DNA from: Salegentibacter sp.
GTDB lineage: Bacteria; Bacteroidota; Bacteroidia; Flavobacteriales; Flavobacteriaceae
Direction of reading: 5' to 3'
DNA length: 12,032 bases
Assembly (NCBI GenBank): GCA_024635815.1
Contig: JAGXIG010000016.1
Coordinates: 1 to 12,032 of the forward strand
The notes under the pieces are model-generated. The model was not told the DNA's origin, made no database searches, and saw only the letters and a program-made list of their open reading frames with translations. Position numbers and translations under genes: made by a program. Of the stretch, positions 1 to 6,971 are shown piece after piece (the first letter of the stretch is position 1; every line of letters starts with the position of its first letter).

Positions 1-39
1 AGCCTGTTTTATTCCAAATTTTTCTGATGTTTCACTCAT
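1..39 (-). CDS. N-terminal fragment of an unfinished gene, possibly an aldehyde dehydrogenase
   Basis: Reading leftwards, an ATG at 39-37 opens a frame of 13 codons (MSETSEKFGIKQA) that runs off the window edge without a stop. It lies 60 bp downstream of the dioxygenase stop codon, on the same strand, so it may be the next gene of that transcription unit. The FGIKQA segment reminds me of the N-terminus of ALDH7-type (aminoadipate semialdehyde) dehydrogenases. An aldehyde dehydrogenase next to a kynurenine-pathway gene would be sensible, but thirteen residues are too few to identify a family. That a gene starts here is moderately likely; its identity is a guess. Confidence 0.4.
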   Translation of the reverse strand, partial: MSETSEKFGIKQA

Positions 40-99
40 TAATTTGTAAATTTTATCTGTTCTTTTGTGTGTTTCCTGCTAAAATAATAAATTTTTATG

Positions 100-642
100 C
101 TATTCCGTTTCGGCTACAAACCGTTCATCAACGGGCATAACTTCTCCGCAATTATCACAGGTTCGCAAATCCTTGCTTCCGTAGAAATGTTTAAAATGCT
201 TTAGAAAGTCCTTTTCTATATCTTCCAATGGAAAATAAACTTCATACAATTTATGGTTACAGTTATCGCAAAACCATAAGAGTCCGTCTTTACCTTCAAG
301 TTGTACGCGTTTACGTTCTATCACCAACCCGATAGAACCTTCTTTTCTAACTGGTGAATGTGGCATTTTTGCCGGATGCAAATACATATCTCCCGGACCT
401 AACTGCATGGTCTTTTTCTTGCCGTCTTCTTGAATATGAACTTCAATCTCGCCTTCCAGCTGATAAAAAAGTTCCTCAGTCTCGTTATAATGATAATCCT
501 TTCGGGCATTTGGCCCGGCAACCACCATTACAATGTAGTCTTCAGATTCTTTATATAGGTTGCGGTTTCCTACCGGCGGTTTAAGTGATTCGCGGTTTTG
601 CTCAATCCATTTATTGAGATTAAAAGGTTTATTTACTGCCAT
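100..642 (-). CDS. nbaC: 3-hydroxyanthranilate 3,4-dioxygenase
   Basis: A cytosolic cupin dioxygenase that uses Fe(II) and O2 to open the ring of 3-hydroxyanthranilate. The product, 2-amino-3-carboxymuconate semialdehyde, leads to quinolinate/NAD or to further catabolism. The 180-residue length fits the bacterial enzyme. The expected iron ligands are present as His51, Glu57 (in HYNETEELFYQ) and His95 (in MPHSPVR). Arg99 and Glu109 match the substrate-contacting residues, and Arg47 lies in the family motif GPNARKDYH. The C-terminus carries the second, rubredoxin-like metal site as two CxxC pairs, Cys125/Cys128 and Cys162/Cys165, typical of bacterial forms such as the Cupriavidus enzyme. The start ATG at 642 gives the conventional MAVNKPFNLNKW N-terminus. 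The upstream region is shared with the divergent asparaginase gene. No other kynurenine-pathway gene is complete in this window. The symbols haao and nbaC are both used for this family. Confidence 0.95.
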   Translation of the reverse strand: MAVNKPFNLNKWIEQNRESLKPPVGNRNLYKESEDYIVMVVAGPNARKDYHYNETEELFYQLEGEIEVHIQEDGKKKTMQLGPGDMYLHPAKMPHSPVRKEGSIGLVIERKRVQLEGKDGLLWFCDNCNHKLYEVYFPLEDIEKDFLKHFKHFYGSKDLRTCDNCGEVMPVDERFVAETE

Positions 643-710
643 GATTTCTTAATTATATTGCTTAAAATTACAACTTAAAGCTTAGAAAAAAAGCCCATTT
701 TCTTATATTT

Positions 711-791
711 TTGGGCGCCTTAACGGGCTATTCGCTGCAAGTCCTCGTCGCCTATCGGCTCCTGTGGGCTTTACGCTGCTATCCCTGGCGC
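711..791 (+). repeat. Interspersed flavobacterial-type intergenic repeat with two 14-bp direct arms
   Basis: A GC-richer island inside an AT-rich intergenic region. It contains two near-identical arms, GGGCTATTCGCTGC (725-738) and GGGCTTTACGCTGC (766-779), which match at 12 of 14 positions and lie 41 bp apart. The second arm runs into TATCCCTGGCGC. A GGCGCC palindrome (714-719) lies at the left edge. From memory, sequences of the form GGGCTATTCGCTGCAA...GCTGCTATCCCT..CGC recur between genes in many Flavobacteriaceae genomes and have no assigned function. That recollection could not be checked here. The repeat also creates an open extension upstream of the asparaginase gene, beginning at a GTG at 764, which I regard as non-coding. 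Confidence 0.65.
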
Positions 792-844
792 AAAGACGAA
801 AAACTTTACAAAATGCTTATCTTCGGCTTAAAATCTATCTTTTT

Positions 845-1918
845 ATGAAAAAAATTTTATTCCTATTCAGTCTATCCCTATTCTTAGCCTGTAATAGTTC
901 AGCTGAAAAAGAAAAAGATCAAACTTCAGACGTTGAAAAAGCCCAGAATTCTGTAGAGAATTTTGGGATTGTTATTCATGGAGGTGCTGGAACTATCCTT
1001 AAAGAAAATATGAGCGATTCTTTAGAACTAGCTTATAAAGAAAAACTGGAAGAAGCCATTAGAACGGGCCACGAAATCTTAGCGAATGGTGGAACAGCAA
1101 TTGAAGCAGTGCAGCGCACCATAAATGTAATGGAGAATTCACCGCTTTTTAATGCAGGCAAAGGAGCGGTTTTTACCAACGAGGGTAAAAACGAACTTGA
1201 TGCCTCTGTTATGGACGGGAAATCTTTAAACGCCGGAGCGGTATCTGGCGTAACCACGGTTAAGAATCCAATAAATTTAGCCTGGGAAGTGATGGAGAAT
1301 TCAGAGCACGTAATGCTTTCGGGAAAAGGAGCTGAGCAATTTGCTGAAGAACAAAATTTAGAAATTGTAGATCCTGAATACTTTTACACCGAAAACCGAT
1401 TTAAAAGTTTAGAACGTTTAAAAGAACGAGATGCAGAAAAAACAGAACTGGATCACGATGGGAAGACTGCTTTTATAGATCCGTTTATTAAAGATTCAAA
1501 ATTTGGTACCGTAGGTTGTGCCGCTTTAGACAAAAACGGAAACCTGGCAGCAGGAACCTCAACTGGCGGAATGACCAATAAAAAATGGGGACGTATAGGC
1601 GATGCACCAATTATTGGAGCGGGCACTTACGCCAATAACAAAACCGCAGCGATTTCTGCAACCGGCTGGGGCGAATTTTTTATTCGTGGCGTAGTAGCTT
1701 ACGATATTTCTGCCTTGATGGAATACAAAGAAATAAGCCTGGCCGAGGCTGCAAAAGAAGTAATTCAAAAAAAGAATCCAGAGCTGGGAGGAAGTGGCGG
1801 AATAATCGCAATAGATCACGATGGAAATGTTTCTATGGAATTCAATACTGCCGGGATGTATCGAGCAAAAATGAACAAAGATGGAGAACTGGAAATAGGA
1901 ATTTATGAGGAAAAGTAA
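845..1918 (+). CDS. Isoaspartyl peptidase/L-asparaginase, predicted lipoprotein
   Basis: A plant-type (family T2) Ntn-hydrolase that cleaves isoaspartyl dipeptides and/or L-asparagine. With the start at ATG 845 the protein has 357 residues. It opens with a lipoprotein signal peptide (MKKILFLFSLSLFLAC) whose lipidated cysteine would be Cys16, followed by a Ser/Glu/Lys-rich linker to about residue 38, which points to the periplasm or outer membrane. The catalytic domain starts at GIVIHGGAGT (41-50). The autocleavage site is at KFGTVGCAALD, where Thr222 would become the N-terminal nucleophile of the beta subunit. The substrate-binding stretch TSTGGMTNKKWGRIGDAP follows at 238-255. The alpha and beta subunits would therefore be about 205 (after Cys16) and 136 residues. 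The frame is open back to a GTG at 764, but that extension would bury the signal peptide and comes from the repeat. The gene stands alone, with a terminator behind it. Glycosylasparaginase is a close alternative within the same family. Confidence 0.92.
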   Translation: MKKILFLFSLSLFLACNSSAEKEKDQTSDVEKAQNSVENFGIVIHGGAGTILKENMSDSLELAYKEKLEEAIRTGHEILANGGTAIEAVQRTINVMENSPLFNAGKGAVFTNEGKNELDASVMDGKSLNAGAVSGVTTVKNPINLAWEVMENSEHVMLSGKGAEQFAEEQNLEIVDPEYFYTENRFKSLERLKERDAEKTELDHDGKTAFIDPFIKDSKFGTVGCAALDKNGNLAAGTSTGGMTNKKWGRIGDAPIIGAGTYANNKTAAISATGWGEFFIRGVVAYDISALMEYKEISLAEAAKEVIQKKNPELGGSGGIIAIDHDGNVSMEFNTAGMYRAKMNKDGELEIGIYEEK

Positions 1919-1986
1919 TTTTATATTTTCTACTAAGTCTTAGATTTCAATAGAATAATAATCTTAATTATTAAGTTAAAAAATTT

Positions 1987-2022
1987 AAGGTTCAAAGAGC
2001 TTCTGCTTTTTGAACCTTTTTT
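1987..2022 (+). terminator. Rho-independent terminator after the asparaginase gene
   Basis: A perfect 10-bp stem, AAGGTTCAAA (1987-1996) pairing with TTTGAACCTT (2009-2018), with a 12-nt loop. The right arm runs into a six-T tract (2017-2022). It lies about 70 bp beyond the asparaginase stop and isolates that gene from the efflux operon. An A-rich stretch precedes the left arm, so weak activity on the other strand is possible. Confidence 0.88.
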
Positions 2023-2128
2023 ATTGCTCAATAATTTAAGAAGCAATTAAACCATTTTAGCTAAGTAAAGTCCTAATGCCAGCTAATTTCAGGTTTAAAT
2101 TTAAATAACGATTAATTAGTTTTCACTG

Positions 2129-2146
2129 GTTCGGATTATTCGGAAC
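2129..2146. promoter_or_regulatory. Candidate operator (imperfect palindrome) for the GbsR/MarR-type regulator
   Basis: GTTCGGATTATTCGGAAC matches its own reverse complement at 14 of 18 positions, with intact outer half-sites GTTC/GAAC. It also contains TTCGGA twice at 9-bp spacing (2130-2135 and 2139-2144). It ends 7 bp before the putative -7 box and covers the -33 region, which is where a repressor would block RNA polymerase. The next gene encodes a winged-helix regulator, so autoregulation of the operon is the natural inference. No experimental site is known to me. Confidence 0.5.
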
Positions 2147-2153
2147 TAAATAT

Positions 2154-2161
2154 TAATTTTG
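2154..2161 (+). promoter_or_regulatory. Putative promoter -7 box of the efflux operon
   Basis: TAATTTTG fits the Bacteroidota -7 consensus TAnnTTTG exactly and lies 18 bp upstream of the regulator's ATG, giving a very short leader. No canonical TTG is visible at the -33 distance. The candidate operator occupies that place, so the promoter may be intrinsically weak or regulated. Confidence 0.5.
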
Positions 2162-2179
2162 CAGCTTCAAATTATCTAA

Positions 2180-2665
2180 ATGAATAAACTACAATTAGAA
2201 GCACACAAAACCCGGCTTATAGAGAAACTTGGGGTGCAAATTGAAAAAGAACATCAACTCGCTCCGGTTGCTGCAAGAATATTCGCAACTCTAATAATGA
2301 TTGGTAAAAAAGGATGCTCCTTCGATCAATTGGTTACAGATTTGAAAGCCGGCAAAAGCACAGTCTCTACCCATCTCGAGCATCTTCAGGCAACCAACAG
2401 GATTGAGTATTACACCAAAGCCGGGGATCGCAAGCGCTATTTTATTGTAAAGCCAGATCTAATGGTGAATTATATTGATGAAATGACCGCGAAATGGGAG
2501 GCACAAAGATGTATTCATCAGGAAGTGTTGGAATATAAAACACAAATGAACAAACTGAATTCCGAGGAAAATTTTGACCTGGAATTTCAAAGAAGCCTGC
2601 TAACTTTTTTAGACGAAGCTACTACGGCAGTTAATAAATTAAAGAAAAAGATCACCAATTCGTAA
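2180..2665 (+). CDS. GbsR/MarR-type winged-helix transcriptional regulator of the efflux operon
   Basis: A 161-residue cytosolic DNA-binding protein. An N-terminal helix (residues 1-27) leads into a winged helix-turn-helix. FDQLVTDLKA (48-57) is the positioning helix, GKSTVSTHLEHLQATN (58-73) the recognition helix, and RIEYYTKAGDRKRYFIV (74-90) the wing. A long helical C-terminal part (about 95-158) probably forms the dimer interface. This layout fits the GbsR branch of the MarR superfamily, whose flavobacterial members often sit directly in front of RND efflux genes. The stop codon is 15 bp before the adaptor gene, so it is the first gene of the operon and most likely a local repressor acting at the palindrome just upstream. 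The ligand cannot be read from the sequence. The start ATG follows the -7 box closely, and no better upstream start exists. Confidence 0.85.
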   Translation: MNKLQLEAHKTRLIEKLGVQIEKEHQLAPVAARIFATLIMIGKKGCSFDQLVTDLKAGKSTVSTHLEHLQATNRIEYYTKAGDRKRYFIVKPDLMVNYIDEMTAKWEAQRCIHQEVLEYKTQMNKLNSEENFDLEFQRSLLTFLDEATTAVNKLKKKITNS

Positions 2666-2680
2666 CTACACCTTTAAGTA

Positions 2681-3808
2681 ATGAAAAAGATAATATATTT
2701 TAGTCTATTTATAAGTGCTGCAATTTTCACTTCCTGCTCAGACAGTAAAGGCGGGGAAGCTTCAGAAAATGAAGCGCAAGGGCCACAGCCATTTCCGGTT
2801 ATTGAGGTTCCAACCCGAACAGTTACGGGTTTCACTTCATACCCAACCAGTATAGAAGGTGTTGTAAATAGTGAAGTGAGAGCCAAAGTATCCGGTTATA
2901 TCACCGATGTATTGGTAGATGCCGGTGCCAAAGTTAAGAAAGGTCAATTGCTTTTTAAGCTTGAAACTCAATCTTTAGCTGGCGATGCGGCTGCTGCGAA
3001 CGCCAATGTAAATGCAGCGAAGGTGGAAGTAGAAAAGCTGAAACCTTTGGTAGAAAAAGAAATTATTAGCCCTGTACAGCTCGAAACTGCTAAAGCCCAA
3101 CTCGCTCAAGCTGAAGCCAATTACAACAGTATTGCCGCGAATATAGATTATGCGAATATTAAAAGCCCGGTAGATGGCTATGTAGGTAATATTAACTTTA
3201 GAAATGGAGCTTTAGTTTCTCCGGGAGATCCTACTCCCCTTACCACGGTTTCTCAAACCGATGAAGTTTACGCTTTCTTTTCTATGAACGAGAAAGACTT
3301 CTTAAGTTTCATGAATACTACCGAAGCGAATACAATGGAAGAAAAAATCCAGAATCTACCTGAAATAAATCTTGTATTAGCCAACGGAACAGAATATGAA
3401 AACAAGGGGACCATTGAAACAATTTCCGGAGAAATAAGTCAGCAAACTGGTACGGTAACATTTAGGGCGAAATTTGATAATAGTAGTGGACTACTCCGAA
3501 ATGGCAGCAGTGGTACAGTAAGAATACCGGAGGTTTACGACGACGCAGTTATTGTTCCTATACTTTCTACTTTCGAACAACAGGGAAAGACTTTTGTATA
3601 TAGGGTTAAGGATGATTCAAGCCTGGTAGCTTCGTCTATCGTTATTTTAGAAGAGGTAAATAAGGTTTATGTAGTAAAAGAGGGCATAGAAAAAGGAAGT
3701 ATTATTCTGGCCAAGGGAGCTAATAAAGTAAAACCCGGAACCAAAATCCAGCCACAACCTATCGCTTTGGATAGTATTGTAAATTCCTTCAACACAGTTT
3801 TTAAATAA
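2681..3808 (+). CDS. RND efflux periplasmic adaptor (membrane fusion) lipoprotein
   Basis: The AcrA/MexA-type adaptor that links the inner-membrane pump to the outer-membrane channel; 375 residues. It begins with a lipoprotein signal peptide (MKKIIYFSLFISAAIFTSC) and would be lipidated at Cys19. The first lipoyl half-motif is SEVRAKVSGYITDVLVDAGAKVKKGQLLFKLE (64-95). A helical hairpin rich in Ala/Glu/Lys follows (about 98-155), then the second lipoyl half NIKSPVDGYVGNINFRNGALVSPGD (159-183). The beta-barrel domain covers about 190-285 and the membrane-proximal domain the remainder. The hairpin is short, as in ordinary HAE1 adaptors. It is the second gene of the operon, with 15 bp before it and 6 bp to the pump gene. 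Family members set pump-channel docking rather than substrate choice. Confidence 0.94.
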   Translation: MKKIIYFSLFISAAIFTSCSDSKGGEASENEAQGPQPFPVIEVPTRTVTGFTSYPTSIEGVVNSEVRAKVSGYITDVLVDAGAKVKKGQLLFKLETQSLAGDAAAANANVNAAKVEVEKLKPLVEKEIISPVQLETAKAQLAQAEANYNSIAANIDYANIKSPVDGYVGNINFRNGALVSPGDPTPLTTVSQTDEVYAFFSMNEKDFLSFMNTTEANTMEEKIQNLPEINLVLANGTEYENKGTIETISGEISQQTGTVTFRAKFDNSSGLLRNGSSGTVRIPEVYDDAVIVPILSTFEQQGKTFVYRVKDDSSLVASSIVILEEVNKVYVVKEGIEKGSIILAKGANKVKPGTKIQPQPIALDSIVNSFNTVFK

Positions 3809-3814
3809 AAAGCT

Positions 3815-6800
3815 ATGCTAAAAACCTTTATAGAACGTCCGGTATTATCTACAGTAATATCTATCATCATTGTGATGTTAGGTATTCTAGGGCTATCAGA
3901 ATTACCGGTAACCCAATATCCTGATATTGCGCCACCCACGGTACAGGTGAATGCCTCCTATGCCGGAGCCAATGCTGAAACCATACTTGAAAGTGTAGTT
4001 GTGCCTATTGAAGAACAAATTAACGGGGTGGAGGGAATGACCTACCTTACCTCAAGTGCCAGTAATAATGGTAGTGCAAGTATTACAGTGTTTTTTGAAC
4101 AGGGCTACGATCCGGATATTGCAGCGGTAAACGTTCAAAACCGGGTTTCCAGAGCAAATGCGGTATTGCCAGATGAAGTTATTCGCGCGGGGGTTACCAC
4201 TACCAAAAGACAAAATTCAGCTTTATTATACGCCGGGCTATACTCTACCAATCCAGATTATGACGATACTTTTATTCAGAATTATTTGAATATTAATGTA
4301 AAACCAGAATTACAGCGTATTAACGGTGTTGGGGAGGTGAACGTATTTGGAGGAAAAGATTATGCCATGCGCGTTTGGTTAGATCCCGCCAAAATGGCTA
4401 ATTATGGTTTGGTTCCCAGCGATGTAACGGCCGCTATAGGAGAACAAAGTTTAGAAGCAGCGGCCGGGGCTTTAGGCCAGAATGTTGGAGAGTCTTTTGA
4501 ATATGTATTAAAATATAAAGGCCGTTATAAAACCGCGGAAGAGTACGGAGATATTATTATTTCTGCTGAGGATAATGGCCAGTTTCTAAGAGTAAAAGAT
4601 GTTGGAACTGTAGAACTGGATGCGTTTTCTTATGCTTCCCTTTCCAGATCTAAAGGACATCCGGCCATTAGTTTTGGTGTTTTTCAAACACCGGGCTCTA
4701 ATGCGCAGGAAGTTATTGAAGAAATTTATTTGAAGTTAGACGACTTAAAAAAGGATTTCCCTGAAGGTGTAGATTACATTATAAATTACGATACCAACAA
4801 ATTTTTAACCGCATCTATAGGAAAAGTAAGAACAACTTTAATTGAAGCATTCTTACTGGTATTCTTAGTGGTATTTGTATTTCTTCAGGATTTAAAATCT
4901 ACTTTAATTCCCGCGATTGCCGTTCCGGTTTCTATTATTGGAACATTTTTCTTCCTGGGAGTTTTAGGATACTCGGTTAACCTGCTTACTTTATTTGCCC
5001 TGGTATTGGCCATTGGGATTGTGGTAGATGATGCTATTGTAGTAGTTGAAGCAGTCCACGCAAAGTTGGAAGATGGTGCCGAAAGTGCAAAACAAGCTTC
5101 AGTTTCAGCGATGAGTGAAATAGCGGGAGCTATTGTTTCAATTACGCTGGTAATGGCAGCCGTTTTTATTCCTATTACATTTATCCAGGGACCATCAGGG
5201 GTGTTTTACGAACAATTTGGTGTAACCCTAATTATAGCTATATTAATTTCAGCAGTAAATGCCTTAACGCTGAGTCCGGCATTATGTGCGGTTTTCTTAA
5301 AGCCACATTCAAAAAAACAAAAAAAGCAAAACCTATTACAACGATTTTATACCGCTTTTAATACTGCATTTAAAGCTACAACAAAGAAATACACCAACTC
5401 ACTTGGTTTTTTGGTAAAGCATAAATGGATCACCTTTTTAATTCTGGCACTTGCTTCTGCAGGTATTTTTTGGGCAGATAGTTCTATTCCTAAAGGTTTT
5501 GTACCCACCGAAGATCGCGGGGTAATTTTTGTTAATGCTGAACTTCCACCGGGTTCTTCCTTAGATCGCTCCTATCAGGTTTCGCAAACTCTTTACGATC
5601 AAATGGAAACCATAGAGGGAGTACGAACTGCCACCGTTATTGCCGGGCGTAACTTTTTCTCTGGAGCAGGTAGTTCCAATGCTATGGGCTTTATAATCCT
5701 TGAAAATTGGGAAGATAGGGAAACTGAAGAAACTTCGGTTGACGGAATTATAGCTCAATTAAATAAAAAAGCCGCTTCAATTAGTGATGCTGAAATTATC
5801 TATTTCACCCCTCCCAGTGTTCCCGGTTTTGGTAGTGCAGATGGTTTTGAAATGCAGTTGGTAGATCGTTCTTCCGGCGAATTAAAGGAGTTAGACCAAG
5901 CTGCAACCGACTTTGTTGGAAGTCTTATGCAAAGACCTGAAATCGCTTTTGCATCTAATCCCTTCAGCACTAATTACCCGCAGCTACAAATGGATATAGA
6001 CGTACCCAAGGCAAAAGAGGCTGGTGTTAGCATAAGCGATATTTTAAGCACTTTGCAAGGTTATGTTGGAGGAATTTATACCGCAAACTTTAGTCGTTTT
6101 GGGAAGCAATTTAGGGTATTTGTTCAGGCGTTGCCAGAAGACCGTATTGATGAGGAAAGTTTAAATAGTATGTTCCTTAAAACGCCCGGAGGTGAAATGG
6201 CTCCTGTTTCTCAATTTGTAACCTTAGAGCGGATTTATGGGCCGCAAACCGTAACTCGTTTTAATCTGTTTAACGCGGTAACCCTTACAGGATCTTCAGC
6301 ACCGGGTTATAGCTCGGGTGATGCAATTAACGCGATTGAGCAGGCTGCAGCACAAGACTTACCTAATGAATACGATATTGCTTTCTCAGGCCTTACCAGG
6401 GAAGAAATCGCTTCCTCGGGGCAGGCAGGAATAATATTCCTCTTAAGTATTGTATTTGTTTATTTTTTACTCGCAGCACAATACGAAAGTTATCTTTTAC
6501 CGTTTTCAGTAATTCTTTCGCTCCCCATTGGGGTTGCAGGTGCATATTTTACCACCTGGCTGGCAGGTTTACAGAACAATATATATTTCCAGATTGCCCT
6601 GATCATGTTAATTGGATTATTGGCGAAAAATGCCATTCTAATAGTAGAATTTGCCATACAACGTCGAAGGGAAGGTATGCCTTTAACCGAAGCGGCAATT
6701 GATGGTGCCCGCGTAAGATTGCGTCCTATTTTAATGACTTCATTTGCATTCATTTTAGGATTAACCCCATTGGTGCTTGCCACAGGTGTAGGAGCCCAGG

Positions 6801-6970
6801 GTAACAGATCTATTGGTACCGGAGCCGCAGGCGGACTATTAGTGGGGACTGTGATAGGTGTTTTTGTGATTCCTATTCTATATATCATTTTCCAATGGCT
6901 ACAGGAAAAGATAACCGGTGCACCGGAAGCTGCTAAAACAGAAAATAAATCAATTTCTGAAAAAGAATAA
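3815..6970 (+). CDS. AcrB/MexB-type RND multidrug efflux pump (HAE1 family)
   Basis: An inner-membrane proton-driven exporter that takes amphipathic compounds from the periplasm or membrane leaflet and passes them through the tripartite complex. Its 1051 residues are the normal length. TM1 is at about 10-28, followed by a large periplasmic domain. TM2-6 span about 340-500, TM7 lies at about 537-553, a second periplasmic domain follows, and TM8-12 span about 868-1030. The proton-relay residues are present: Asp405-Asp406 in TM4 (AIGIVVDDAIVVVE) and Lys938 in TM10 (LIGLLAKNAILIVEF). Other signatures are FIERPVLSTVISIIIVMLG at the N-terminus, PKGFVPTEDRG after TM7, and RLRPILMTSFAFILG before TM11. 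These mark it as a drug-type (HAE1) rather than a heavy-metal (HME) pump. The substrate range cannot be deduced. It is the third operon gene, with one base between its stop and the next ATG. Confidence 0.96.
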   Translation: MLKTFIERPVLSTVISIIIVMLGILGLSELPVTQYPDIAPPTVQVNASYAGANAETILESVVVPIEEQINGVEGMTYLTSSASNNGSASITVFFEQGYDPDIAAVNVQNRVSRANAVLPDEVIRAGVTTTKRQNSALLYAGLYSTNPDYDDTFIQNYLNINVKPELQRINGVGEVNVFGGKDYAMRVWLDPAKMANYGLVPSDVTAAIGEQSLEAAAGALGQNVGESFEYVLKYKGRYKTAEEYGDIIISAEDNGQFLRVKDVGTVELDAFSYASLSRSKGHPAISFGVFQTPGSNAQEVIEEIYLKLDDLKKDFPEGVDYIINYDTNKFLTASIGKVRTTLIEAFLLVFLVVFVFLQDLKSTLIPAIAVPVSIIGTFFFLGVLGYSVNLLTLFALVLAIGIVVDDAIVVVEAVHAKLEDGAESAKQASVSAMSEIAGAIVSITLVMAAVFIPITFIQGPSGVFYEQFGVTLIIAILISAVNALTLSPALCAVFLKPHSKKQKKQNLLQRFYTAFNTAFKATTKKYTNSLGFLVKHKWITFLILALASAGIFWADSSIPKGFVPTEDRGVIFVNAELPPGSSLDRSYQVSQTLYDQMETIEGVRTATVIAGRNFFSGAGSSNAMGFIILENWEDRETEETSVDGIIAQLNKKAASISDAEIIYFTPPSVPGFGSADGFEMQLVDRSSGELKELDQAATDFVGSLMQRPEIAFASNPFSTNYPQLQMDIDVPKAKEAGVSISDILSTLQGYVGGIYTANFSRFGKQFRVFVQALPEDRIDEESLNSMFLKTPGGEMAPVSQFVTLERIYGPQTVTRFNLFNAVTLTGSSAPGYSSGDAINAIEQAAAQDLPNEYDIAFSGLTREEIASSGQAGIIFLLSIVFVYFLLAAQYESYLLPFSVILSLPIGVAGAYFTTWLAGLQNNIYFQIALIMLIGLLAKNAILIVEFAIQRRREGMPLTEAAIDGARVRLRPILMTSFAFILGLTPLVLATGVGAQGNRSIGTGAAGGLLVGTVIGVFVIPILYIIFQWLQEKITGAPEAAKTENKSISEKE

Positions 6971-6971
6971 A

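Noticed and set aside
2023..2047. Six-base inverted repeat ATTGCT...AGCAAT after the asparaginase terminator
   Set aside because: It is short, with a 13-nt loop and AT-rich, so it is expected by chance. The strong terminator just upstream explains the region.
6918..6971. Upstream extension of the outer-membrane channel gene by 18 codons
   Set aside because: It overlaps the end of the pump gene in another frame and would place Lys-rich residues before a perfect lipoprotein signal peptide that starts at 6972.
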